Positions 1 to 8,779 of a stretch of DNA of 64,000 nt are shown one piece after another. Each line of letters starts with the position of its first letter. The stretch's first letter is position 1. The stretch covers positions 124,001 to 188,000 of the forward strand of contig JAJFFN010000016.1 in assembly GCA_021776635.1 (NCBI GenBank), in the 5' to 3' direction. Below the pieces are notes generated by a model. The model saw only the letters and a program-made list of their open reading frames with translations. It had not been told where the DNA came from and ran no database searches. The DNA comes from Robiginitomaculum sp. (GTDB lineage: Bacteria > Pseudomonadota > Alphaproteobacteria > Caulobacterales > Maricaulaceae). A program made the position numbers and the translations under genes.

Positions 1-1
1 T

Positions 2-766
2 GATGACCGTGGGAAAGATAGCGGCCACGATAAATTTAATAAATTGACCCGCAGACTTATCACTGCGCTTTCCAGTATGACTGAGGAAGGCGCCTTGTAT
101 GAGATTGATATGGCTTTACGGCCTTCTGGAAGGGCAGGACCTTTAGCAGTCTCCCTTTCAGCATTTGAAAAATATTACGATGTTGATGCTTGGACATGGG
201 AGTTTATGGCTCTGTCGCGCGGGCGTGTCGTTGTGGCCACCCATCCAAAATTTGCAGAAAAGATAGAAAGTAATATTGCCAAGATACTCCGCACCAAAGA
301 TTATGGGGATTGCCTTTCTAAAGATGTGTTGGATATGCATCAACGACTTCGAATAGAAAAACCAGGTTTTGGAACTTGGGATATAAAAAACACTGAAGGA
401 GGCTTGCGCGATATAGAATTTATTGCACAATTTTTGATGCTCAAACACAAACCCAAACTCGTGCCAAAGAGTACTATTGACATGTTGGTATTGGCTCGCG
501 ATGAAAAATGGATTGCGGATGCGCAGGCAAATAAAGTACTGAATGCGACAAAGTTATATCACAAGCTTTTACAAGCATTGGCTGTTACGTTTAGTGGTAA
601 TTTTAATCCAGATACAGCACCGGATTCTCTAAAGAAATTATTGTTCAGTGTTAGTAAAGAGAAGAATTTTGAAAACCTAGCGCACAGATATACCAAAAGC
701 TGTGCTGAAATATCAACAATTTTCAAAAATATTCTGCAAGAAAAAGTTAAGCAGCAGGGCGGCTAG
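2..766 (+). CDS. glnE: Glutamine synthetase adenylyltransferase/deadenylase, C-terminal part
   Basis: GlnE attaches AMP to and removes it from glutamine synthetase according to nitrogen status. The window opens inside the gene: the frame is open from base 2 with no start, so only about 254 C-terminal residues are seen, out of roughly 950 in the family. Family motifs are clear: EGALYEIDMALRPSG, followed by AWTWEFMALSRGRVV, then GGLRDIEFIAQF. These belong to the second nucleotidyltransferase-like half, which carries adenylylation. The 3' end overlaps the convergent histidine kinase gene by 20 bp (747-766), so no terminator fits between them. Identity is secure; only the missing 5' part is unknown. 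Confidence 0.95.
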   Translation, partial: DDRGKDSGHDKFNKLTRRLITALSSMTEEGALYEIDMALRPSGRAGPLAVSLSAFEKYYDVDAWTWEFMALSRGRVVVATHPKFAEKIESNIAKILRTKDYGDCLSKDVLDMHQRLRIEKPGFGTWDIKNTEGGLRDIEFIAQFLMLKHKPKLVPKSTIDMLVLARDEKWIADAQANKVLNATKLYHKLLQALAVTFSGNFNPDTAPDSLKKLLFSVSKEKNFENLAHRYTKSCAEISTIFKNILQEKVKQQGG

Positions 767-3509
767 ACGTTTTGCCGGGCTGTAATTCTAAAGGTTGTGG
801 GTGCGCCTCTTGAAGATTTGCAACGGGTTCACTATGTTGAGCGGCATTATTTTGGCCAAGTATGTTTTCAATATCAGCAGTAATTTTTGAAATTTCTTGA
901 CTAACATCTTCTTGTTCTTGTGTTTCTTTTTGGGGTATGATGGGTTTGTTCGGTAGGGAGAAAATTACTGTCGTCCCTTTTCCAATTGTGCTTTCAATTT
1001 TGAATTTACCGCCATGTAATTCCACGAGAGATTTTGATAAAGCCAAGCCAAGGCCTGTGCCTTCTGATTGCCTATTTGCTTTATCGTCAACTTGTTCAAA
1101 AGGCTTGGCTAATTTTTCAATATTTTCCTGTGTAATACCAATTCCAGTATCCGTAACTTTAATAATAATTCCAGATACTTTCGCAATCAACTCGACGCTA
1201 ACTTTTCCCCCCTCAGGTGTGAATTTTACAGCATTGGTGAGTAAATTGAGAAGTACTTGTTTGACAGATCTTGGATCGGCTTCAATTTCGTGAACTTCGG
1301 CAACTTCTACATCAAGCGTTAAGCTTGCGTCGTCCGCCCGCCCTCTAATCATCCTGACAACTTGGGCAACCATTTCATGCATAAACATGATTTCTGTGTT
1401 CAAGGTCATTTTTCCAGCCTCGATTTTAGACATATCCAATATATCATTGATTAGCGATAAGAGGTGTTGCCCGGAAAACAAAATGTCATTAACGTATTCT
1501 TTATAGCGCGGGTCCCCTAAGGGGCCGAACATTTCCTTATTCATTATATCTGAAAATCCATTGATCGCATTTAGTGGTGTGCGCAGTTCATGGCTCATAC
1601 TAGCAAGGAAATTACTCTTGGATTGTGACGCTTCTTCTGCTCGTATTTTTTCACTTTCATATCGTTCTGCTAATTCGACAATACTGCTTTGAGATTTTCT
1701 TAAAATATCCACTGTATTATTCAATGTTAGTTCATTTTCTTTGAGATCAACTTCCCTTTGCCTGAGTTCAGTAATGTCAGTTCCTATACTAACATGTCCA
1801 CCTTCTGCTGTTGGTGTCTCAATGTAACGGATCCAACGACCATTGTTCAGATTGTATTCAACCCAACTCTCTTTTGATGTTTCATAATAAAACTTGTCTT
1901 TGATTGCAGGGCTGGCAAGAAAATCAATACTCGCATGATCCATTCCCACATGCAGGCTTCCTTGAGCTAAACCAAAAAAGCTTTCAAATCGATTATTCCA
2001 TACAAGCAACCTATTCATGGAATCCCAAACTACAAAGGAATCCGTCATAGAACTCAATGCACTATGTAGCCTTGCTTCAGCCGTTTTTAAACGAATTTGT
2101 GCTGCTCTTTGTGCCGTAATATCCAGTGCAACACCAACGATAACACGCTTCATTTCTTCTCCAGAGCGCGTAGAAGACCTACCTCTGCATTGCAAGACTA
2201 TTGGTAAGTGTGCGACCCTAATATCGAAATCAAATTCGCCTTGCATATGTGCGCGCCTAGCAAAGGCCAAAAACCTTTCGCGGTCATCTTGATGAAAGAG
2301 CCCCAAAAATTTTGAAAGGGGCATCGTTTGCTCTTGGCGCAATAACCCCAACAAACCTGCTAATGAAGCGCTGACAAAGGCTGCGCTTCCGGTGAGGTCA
2401 ACTTCCCAAACACCCCCTCTGTCACCTTCAATAGCAGCTTGATATCTTTGTTGGGAGACTTCGGTGTTTAGTTGTATGCCTTGAACAACACGCAATTGAT
2501 TTTTTAAAGACGTCAGCAAAGTCACAACAAGTGCACAGGTACCAATAAACAATATCAAGAATAATAATAAATTGTTTTGCAATATGGCGGCGCGGCCATA
2601 GGGTTTAGCTTCAAAGACAAATAAGTTTGAATTTGGCATTGGTACTGCGCTAAGGATATGTTCTATGCCATTGATTTTTACAAATTTTGTTGATTTAGTT
2701 CCAGGTTGAATGAGTTGTGTAAAATTCTTTTGACTCAGGTTAAATAGTTCGCGCGGACCAAGTGTTCCCACTGTGTTGTTGCTGTCAATCATTTGCCCAG
2801 AACCGGCAACAATAGCAACCTTTGCGGATGTTTGGCTGTTGGTATTTATTAATGTTGCATCAGATAGTGCGGCTGCGGCAAAATAATTGCCAGTTTTTTT
2901 GATAATAATTGGGACAATTTGTCCATCATCGCTTAAAAATGAGCTAAGTTTAATGGTTTTGGTATCCAAATTTTGAACCGATACGTTTTGGATAACAGGC
3001 GCACCTTGCGGGCTACTCGCGATAATTTCTCCTTTTGCGTTAAATATTGCAGCGACGGCGATAGCAGGTGAGCGCGAGATAATGTCGGCTGATTGCTTCG
3101 GCGTTTTACCCTCCGCTAGGCCGTTATCTATCCAAACAATAGCATTGTTTATATCTGATGAGTAATTATCTGCAACGGCTTGGGAATAACTAAGATGCTC
3201 TGATTGTGCGGCCGCTCTATTCGTGCGGTAATCAACAGTAAGTTTAGAGGTAACAATGAGAACGTAAAAAATCAAAAAGGCTAAAGCCAATAAACGCATT
3301 CGTAAATTTGTTTGCTTGTCAAATGAAAAGAAATCAGGCTTATTTGCGAATTTTACGTGAGATTTAAACGGGATAGTATTTTTATTGAGTGTCGTATTTG
3401 TATTTCTTTGTGGGGGCGCTTTAGCTAAGTTGCGATTAGGAAATACGGCATGCCCCGTTTGCGGTCTAGCGGGTGGTGTTGGGTGATATGGCGTTGGACC
3501 TTTTTGCAC
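747..3509 (-). CDS. PleC/DivJ-type PAS sensor histidine kinase
   Basis: Membrane histidine kinase of 920 residues. In order: a Pro/Asn-rich cytoplasmic N-terminus, TM1 about 71-91, a periplasmic sensor region of about 215 residues, TM2 about 309-335, two PAS-like segments (about 355-475 and 485-605), a short coiled coil, the HisKA H-box SMSHELRTPLNAI with phospho-acceptor H640, and an HATPase domain with N-box NLLTNAVKF, G1 DTGIG and G2 GTGLGLALS. There is no receiver domain. The H-box and its GFSDIMNKEMFGPLG continuation resemble PleC/DivJ kinases, which act on DivK/PleD in cell-cycle signalling; that assignment is inference. The start is GTG with AAGGA five bases upstream. The 3' end overlaps glnE by 20 bp. 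Confidence 0.85.
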   Translation of the reverse strand: MQKGPTPYHPTPPARPQTGHAVFPNRNLAKAPPQRNTNTTLNKNTIPFKSHVKFANKPDFFSFDKQTNLRMRLLALAFLIFYVLIVTSKLTVDYRTNRAAAQSEHLSYSQAVADNYSSDINNAIVWIDNGLAEGKTPKQSADIISRSPAIAVAAIFNAKGEIIASSPQGAPVIQNVSVQNLDTKTIKLSSFLSDDGQIVPIIIKKTGNYFAAAALSDATLINTNSQTSAKVAIVAGSGQMIDSNNTVGTLGPRELFNLSQKNFTQLIQPGTKSTKFVKINGIEHILSAVPMPNSNLFVFEAKPYGRAAILQNNLLLFLILFIGTCALVVTLLTSLKNQLRVVQGIQLNTEVSQQRYQAAIEGDRGGVWEVDLTGSAAFVSASLAGLLGLLRQEQTMPLSKFLGLFHQDDRERFLAFARRAHMQGEFDFDIRVAHLPIVLQCRGRSSTRSGEEMKRVIVGVALDITAQRAAQIRLKTAEARLHSALSSMTDSFVVWDSMNRLLVWNNRFESFFGLAQGSLHVGMDHASIDFLASPAIKDKFYYETSKESWVEYNLNNGRWIRYIETPTAEGGHVSIGTDITELRQREVDLKENELTLNNTVDILRKSQSSIVELAERYESEKIRAEEASQSKSNFLASMSHELRTPLNAINGFSDIMNKEMFGPLGDPRYKEYVNDILFSGQHLLSLINDILDMSKIEAGKMTLNTEIMFMHEMVAQVVRMIRGRADDASLTLDVEVAEVHEIEADPRSVKQVLLNLLTNAVKFTPEGGKVSVELIAKVSGIIIKVTDTGIGITQENIEKLAKPFEQVDDKANRQSEGTGLGLALSKSLVELHGGKFKIESTIGKGTTVIFSLPNKPIIPQKETQEQEDVSQEISKITADIENILGQNNAAQHSEPVANLQEAHPQPLELQPGKTSSRPAA

Positions 3510-3619
3510 ATCTATCCTTTTACGCGAATGTTAGATTTGCGAATCATTACTCTAAATAATGGTAAGACTAGGTCTGTATTGTTAACAAAGTCGACCAAAA
3601 TACAGTTATTAAAGCCCTT

Positions 3620-4345
3620 TTATTGCATAATTTCGGGTTCTGGTGGCCCAAATACAAATCCTTGTAGTGCATCGAATCCCATTTCGAGGGCAAAATCACG
3701 TAAAGGCTCAGATTCGATGCCTTCTGCAATAAAGCGGACATGTAAACTATTTCGCAAACTCAGCAGTGCTGTTAGAATTGATCTTTCTCTTTTGTCCCGA
3801 GCGGCACCGGCTACAAACGCACCGTCTATTTTTAACCAATCAGCTGGAAACGCCCGTAAATAACGGATGGAGGCAGCGCCGGCACCTACATCATCTAGGC
3901 ATAAGCTATGCCCACGGTCTCTGAGTATATTTAATAGGTGGAGCGCAGGTTTTAAGTCTTTTAAGTCCCAGGTTTCTGTCAGTTCAAAAATTAATTTTTC
4001 TGGCGGTGCCTTTAATGAAGACAGGGAAGTCAAAATGTTGCGCTCAAAAGCGGGGTTTGAAAAGGATGCACCAGAAAGATTTACCGCAATAGCATGTCTG
4101 TCAGGATTAATGTTAAGAGCGGATACGGCTTGCTTGAGCATTGAAATGTCTAAATCGGTAATTGCGCCGCTAATTTCTGCTGGGCGTAATATATGCTCTA
4201 ACCCTGCTTCACTATCAAATCGCACGAGCCATTCATGGTGCTTTACAGAAAAATCTTTGGCGCACACGACGGCTTGGCGCATTATTGTATGGCGCTCTTT
4301 TGATATATGTTCACGAAAACCGTGCGCTGTCTGTAAATCAGTCAT
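3620..4345 (-). CDS. Stand-alone EAL-domain protein (c-di-GMP phosphodiesterase-like)
   Basis: A 241-residue protein that is almost only an EAL domain, with no GGDEF, PAS or membrane segment. The signature EAL is EWL (E38-W39-L40). The other usual metal/substrate positions are present: the Asn in VNLSG, the Glu in ELTET, the DD in LDDVGAG, the Lys in LKIDGAF, AEGIES and LQGFVFGP. The loop DDFG is DDVG. It may therefore hydrolyse c-di-GMP or bind it as a degenerate receptor; the sequence does not decide. It starts 13 bp after the pepN stop on the same strand and has no clear ribosome site of its own, so it is probably co-transcribed with pepN. The 110 bp to the kinase gene hold nothing I recognise. 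Confidence 0.8.
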   Translation of the reverse strand: MTDLQTAHGFREHISKERHTIMRQAVVCAKDFSVKHHEWLVRFDSEAGLEHILRPAEISGAITDLDISMLKQAVSALNINPDRHAIAVNLSGASFSNPAFERNILTSLSSLKAPPEKLIFELTETWDLKDLKPALHLLNILRDRGHSLCLDDVGAGAASIRYLRAFPADWLKIDGAFVAGAARDKRERSILTALLSLRNSLHVRFIAEGIESEPLRDFALEMGFDALQGFVFGPPEPEIMQ

Positions 4346-4358
4346 AAGGGTATATAGG

Positions 4359-6980
4359 CTATAGCTTTAAAGATTTCCCTAAAGTCTTCGTAGCGATTTC
4401 GACGACGTTTTCGGAAGGATTTGCATTTAGAATACGCGCCAATTGTGCCTTAATTAAATTATGGCGGCGTTTATCCAAGAGGCGCCAAGTTTCAAAAGCT
4501 CCAAGTAATCGCGCTGCAACTTGTGGGTTGCGCTTGTCCATAATAAGAATGTTGTCGGCATAGAATTTATAGCCGGCCCCATCAAAGCGGTGAAATTGCT
4601 CTGGATTACCACTTGCTAGTCCACCAATAAGAGAACGAACTCTGTTTGGATTAGCATTTTGATAGGCGGCGTGCTCTGTTAACGCTTGAATTTGAGAAAT
4701 ATCTTGCAAAGCGCCAACGAAGAACCATTTGTCAATAACGAGTGGATTGTGTTTCCATTTTTCATAAAATTGCACCAACGCCGTCTCGGCGCGTAACCCG
4801 CCTAATTTCACTAATACCACAAGGGCAGCAAGTTCTTCAGTCATATTTGTAGCGTTTTTGAATTGATTTTGCGCTAAAACTGATGCGTGTTGGCCAGGTA
4901 TTTCAGACAAAAGGGACAAGCAAGTATTACGGAGTGACCGGCGGCTAGCTCCCTTTGCGTCCGGTGTAAAACTGTGTTCGGTTGACATTTCTTGGTATAA
5001 AATTTCTAGGGTTTTTTTATGGTTTTCCGCTATGGCTCTCCGTATTAACTTGTTGGCTTGTCGCACGGCTAATGGGTCAATGCCGTAACCTGACTGGTTA
5101 GAAGCAATTTGTAAAATTGCGCTATCATTTGGCAAGCCAAGTACGAGGGCTTTAAATCCAAAATCTATGGTTTCGTCACAAATTATTTTCCCAATAGCAC
5201 GCACATAACCACGAAATGCAGAGATGTTATTTGGCTTTTTCCCAGCTTCAATAGCGCAGGCCAGTTGCGCTAACATATCCCGTGCCAATGCCTGCCCCGC
5301 TTCCCAACGGTTAAAGAGATCCTTATCAGAATTCATCAGGCGTAAAGTTTCTTCCAATGAATGATTTATTTTTACATTGACGGGGGCACTAAAATTGCGA
5401 AATGCTGATAATGTTGGTTTTGTTGGAACGCTTACGAATTTTACCTTCGTTGTTTTTTCTGAAAGTACAACAAGACGCTCGGCAAAATTATTGCCCTGCT
5501 GGTCCAAAAGCCCAAGCCTAGCGGGCATCATAAGCGGCTGTTTGTCGGTTTGCCCCGGTGTTGGTTGCGTGTTTTGCGTTAGGGTCACTATAAAAGTGCT
5601 GTCATTTTCATTGTACTTGGTTTCAATTTTTACGTCAGGTGTACCGGCTTGCGTGTACCACCGCATAAATTGTGAGAGGTCTTTACCGCTAACTTGCTCG
5701 AAACAATCAAGAAATTGTTCAACGGTCGCAGCCGTACCGTCAAGGCTTTCAAAATATAAATCGCTGCCCTTTCGAAACTCATCTGACCTAACAATTGTTT
5801 TTAACATACGGATGAGTTCTGCCCCTTTTTCGTAAACAGTTGCAGTGTAGAAATTATCAATCTTCATGTAGCTTTCGGGGCGAACGGGGTGGGCAAGTGG
5901 CCCGGCATCCTCTGGGAATTGACGCCCTCGAAGTGCAATAACATCTTTTATTCTTTGGTGAGCAGATCCGCGCTGGCTGGCGGAAAATTCTTGATCGCGG
6001 AAAACCGTAAATCCTTCTTTCAGGCAAAGTTGAAACCAGTCCCGGCATGTGATACGATTGCCCGACCAGTTGTGGAAATACTCGTGCGCGACAACGCTCT
6101 CAATGCGTTCAAAGTTCATGTCGGTTGCTGATGCTTCATCTGCGAGTAATAGAGCTGAGTTGAAAATGTTAAGCCCTTTGTTTTCCATGGCACCAAAATT
6201 AAAATCCCGTACGGCGACGACCATGAACCTGTCTAGATCATATTCACGGCCAAAGGTTTCTTCGTCCCACTTCATTGAACGTTTAAGCGCGTCCATGGCA
6301 TAATGTGCGCGCACCGCATCACCTGGATCGACAAAAATATCAAGCTTGATATCACGTCCTGACACTGTGATAAAATTATCTGTAATACGGTCAAACCCGC
6401 CTGCTACGAGCGCAAATAAATAGCTTGGCTTAGGGAAAGGATCTTCCCAAACTGCAAAATGAAGACCATCTTCTAAATCACCACTATCGACCTTGTTGCC
6501 ATTGGCTAATAGGGTCGGGTATGTAGCTTTATCAGCAACCATCCGCACAGAATATTTTGATAGGACATCAGGCCTATCGGGAAAATAAGTGATACGGCGG
6601 AACCCTTGTGCCTCGCACTGTGTGCAAAACCGCCCTCCAGAAACATATAACCCCATAAGGGAGGTGTTTTTATCAGGGGTGCACTGGGTTGTGATTTCTA
6701 GGATAAATTCTTCAGGTACATCATAGATAGTCAAGCCAATTTTGGATTTTTTGAACCTAGACTTTGGTAAATCTTTACTAGCAAGTTTCACGCCAAGGAG
6801 CTTTATATCTTCACCGTCCAAAAATAAATTCTTTGATTCGCCAGTTTTGGTGATGTGTAATTTCGAATGCACGGTTGTTTTGCTCGGATGTAAGTCGAAA
6901 TCAAGCGCAACCTTTTTGATTGCAAAGCCGTAAGGCTTATATTCTGACAATTTTGTGATGAGTGGTGTGTCTGTGTTCAT
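4359..6980 (-). CDS. pepN: Aminopeptidase N (M1 zinc metallopeptidase)
   Basis: Cytoplasmic zinc aminopeptidase of 873 residues, the usual length for bacterial PepN, removing N-terminal residues from peptides. The exopeptidase motif GAMEN is at 263-267. The zinc site HEYFH is at 299-303, with the third ligand Glu322 after the standard 18-residue spacing (HEXXH-X18-E). The C-terminal half has the helical PepN-type repeats. ATG start with GGAG on the minus strand eight bases upstream. It is divergent from nadE, with about 95 bp between the genes for both promoters, and the EAL gene follows closely downstream. Confidence 0.95.
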   Translation of the reverse strand: MNTDTPLITKLSEYKPYGFAIKKVALDFDLHPSKTTVHSKLHITKTGESKNLFLDGEDIKLLGVKLASKDLPKSRFKKSKIGLTIYDVPEEFILEITTQCTPDKNTSLMGLYVSGGRFCTQCEAQGFRRITYFPDRPDVLSKYSVRMVADKATYPTLLANGNKVDSGDLEDGLHFAVWEDPFPKPSYLFALVAGGFDRITDNFITVSGRDIKLDIFVDPGDAVRAHYAMDALKRSMKWDEETFGREYDLDRFMVVAVRDFNFGAMENKGLNIFNSALLLADEASATDMNFERIESVVAHEYFHNWSGNRITCRDWFQLCLKEGFTVFRDQEFSASQRGSAHQRIKDVIALRGRQFPEDAGPLAHPVRPESYMKIDNFYTATVYEKGAELIRMLKTIVRSDEFRKGSDLYFESLDGTAATVEQFLDCFEQVSGKDLSQFMRWYTQAGTPDVKIETKYNENDSTFIVTLTQNTQPTPGQTDKQPLMMPARLGLLDQQGNNFAERLVVLSEKTTKVKFVSVPTKPTLSAFRNFSAPVNVKINHSLEETLRLMNSDKDLFNRWEAGQALARDMLAQLACAIEAGKKPNNISAFRGYVRAIGKIICDETIDFGFKALVLGLPNDSAILQIASNQSGYGIDPLAVRQANKLIRRAIAENHKKTLEILYQEMSTEHSFTPDAKGASRRSLRNTCLSLLSEIPGQHASVLAQNQFKNATNMTEELAALVVLVKLGGLRAETALVQFYEKWKHNPLVIDKWFFVGALQDISQIQALTEHAAYQNANPNRVRSLIGGLASGNPEQFHRFDGAGYKFYADNILIMDKRNPQVAARLLGAFETWRLLDKRRHNLIKAQLARILNANPSENVVEIATKTLGKSLKL

Positions 6981-7075
6981 ATTTTTCTCCCAGAGCTTTT
7001 CCAGTTCCCTTCCAGAACCTTTATGCTATAGCCAATAAAGATTGCAAGCTTCGATAAGCCTGATACAACGCCTAT

Positions 7076-8737
7076 ATGGTACAGGTCATAAAAATTGCTT
7101 CGGCGCAGCTAAACCCTACGGTTGGGGATTTAGCAGGAAATATGGCCAAGGCGCGCAATGCGTATGCGCGCGCTAAACAAGCAGGTGCAGATATATTGGT
7201 GCTGCCTGAGCTGATTGTTATTGGATATCCACCAGAAGATTTGGTGTTAAATCCAGCCGCCGTCGCCGATTGTAAAGCTGAGGCTGTGAAATTTGCAAAA
7301 ATCACTAAAGATGGCCCTGCTGTTATTTTTTCAACACCATGGTTATATAGAGGTAAATTGTATTCTGCCGTGCTTGTAATGCGCGGTGGTAAAATCACAG
7401 ACCGGCGGTTTAAACACAATCTTCCTAATTACGGTGTGTTTGATGAAATTCGGGTGTTTAACTCAGGGCCTTTGCCTAAGCCGGTTGAAATTTGTGGCGT
7501 TAAGATTGGCTTGCCAATTTGCGAAGATATCTGGCACACAGGTGTCGCACGTCATCTGGCAGATTTAGGAGCGGAGCTGTTACTGTCGCCAAATGGTTCG
7601 CCCTATCGGCGCACTGCGCGTAATGAGCGCCTAAATGTCGTACATGAACGTATAGAGCGGGCTGGACTGCCACTTGTTTATGTTAACCAAATCGGTGGTC
7701 AAGATGAATTGGTGTTTGACGGTTCGTCTTTTAGTATGAGCGCAGATGATAAAGTGCGTCAATTTTTGCCGTCCTTTGAAGAAGCTTTTGAAATGGCCAC
7801 ATGGACTAAAGTAAATGGGGAATGGCACTGCGAAAGCGCAACAAATTTACCGCAACTGGGACAATTAGAAGCCGACTGGCGGGCTATGTGTCTGGGCCTT
7901 GGTGATTATGTCAATAAAAATGGTTTCAAACAGATAATTCTTGGGATGTCCGGTGGTGTAGATAGCGCCATGACAGCCGCGATTGCCGTTGATGCCTTGG
8001 GGCCAAAACGCGTATGGTGTGTGATGATGCCGTCGCAATATACATCCAGTGATAGTCTTGAAGACGCCAAAGCCTGTGCGCAAAGACTTGGGTGTAAATA
8101 TGATATAATAGCCATTCCGCCTGCAGTAGAGGCGTTTGGGGACATGTTATCGGGGCATTTTGATGGCGCAACGCCCGATACAACGGAGGAGAATATTCAA
8201 TCTCGCATCCGCGCCGTTACCTTGATGGCGCTGTCCAATAAATTTGGGCCTATGGTGGTAACAACAGGCAATAAATCCGAAATGGCTGTGGGGTATGCGA
8301 CGCTCTACGGCGATATGTGCGGCGGCTATAATCCATTAAAAGATGTCTATAAGACCGAAGTATATGATCTTGTGAAATGGCGTAATGCCAATCATCCAGA
8401 AGGTTTGCTTGGGCCGAGCCAACCAATCCCGAACCGAATTATCACCAAAGCGCCGTCTGCGGAATTGCGGCCTGACCAAACCGACCAGGATAATTTGCCC
8501 GCATATGAAATATTAGACGATATTTTACACGGACTCATAGAGCAAGAATTACCCGTTGAAGAAATCTTGGCCAGAGGGCATAAGCCCGAAACTGTGCGCC
8601 GGATACAACATTTGTTGCACATTGCAGAATATAAACGCAGGCAAGCCCCGCCGGGTGTAAAAATTGGCAGCCGAAATTTTGGTCGTGATCGGCGCTATCC
8701 GATTACGAATAAATATCGGGACAAGGTGCCAGATTAA
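7076..8737 (+). CDS. nadE: Glutamine-dependent NAD+ synthetase
   Basis: Makes NAD+ from deamido-NAD+, ATP and glutamine-derived ammonia. The N-terminal half is a nitrilase-fold glutaminase with the Glu-Lys-Cys triad visible (E45 in LPELIVIGYPP, K113 in RFKHN, C149 in LPICEDIWH). The C-terminal half is the ATP pyrophosphatase domain with P-loop SGGVDS near 291-296. At 553 residues it is the normal two-domain bacterial form. The start has no obvious Shine-Dalgarno. The stop codon runs into a 17-nt tandem repeat that leads to gltX, so the two are probably one transcript. Confidence 0.95.
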   Translation: MVQVIKIASAQLNPTVGDLAGNMAKARNAYARAKQAGADILVLPELIVIGYPPEDLVLNPAAVADCKAEAVKFAKITKDGPAVIFSTPWLYRGKLYSAVLVMRGGKITDRRFKHNLPNYGVFDEIRVFNSGPLPKPVEICGVKIGLPICEDIWHTGVARHLADLGAELLLSPNGSPYRRTARNERLNVVHERIERAGLPLVYVNQIGGQDELVFDGSSFSMSADDKVRQFLPSFEEAFEMATWTKVNGEWHCESATNLPQLGQLEADWRAMCLGLGDYVNKNGFKQIILGMSGGVDSAMTAAIAVDALGPKRVWCVMMPSQYTSSDSLEDAKACAQRLGCKYDIIAIPPAVEAFGDMLSGHFDGATPDTTEENIQSRIRAVTLMALSNKFGPMVVTTGNKSEMAVGYATLYGDMCGGYNPLKDVYKTEVYDLVKWRNANHPEGLLGPSQPIPNRIITKAPSAELRPDQTDQDNLPAYEILDDILHGLIEQELPVEEILARGHKPETVRRIQHLLHIAEYKRRQAPPGVKIGSRNFGRDRRYPITNKYRDKVPD

Positions 8738-8779
8738 TAATGATGGCTTGGCAATAATGATAACTTGGAAATAATGATG
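8737..8779 (+). repeat. 17-nt imperfect tandem repeat between nadE and gltX
   Basis: Two copies (8737-8753 and 8754-8770; unit ATAATGATGGCTTGGCA) plus a partial third (8771-8779). The repeat begins at the last base of the nadE stop. The second copy supplies the GGAA that can serve as ribosome site for gltX, and the partial third supplies the adjacent ATG codons at 8774 and 8777. It looks like a small duplication that rebuilt the gltX start. Confidence 0.7.

Noticed and set aside
747..766. 20-bp overlap of glnE and the histidine kinase as a special regulatory overlap
   Set aside because: Short 3'-3' overlaps of convergent genes are common and both reading frames are otherwise normal.
3450..3863. 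Plus-strand frame between the kinase and the EAL gene
   Set aside because: It runs antisense through both well-supported genes and has no family signature.
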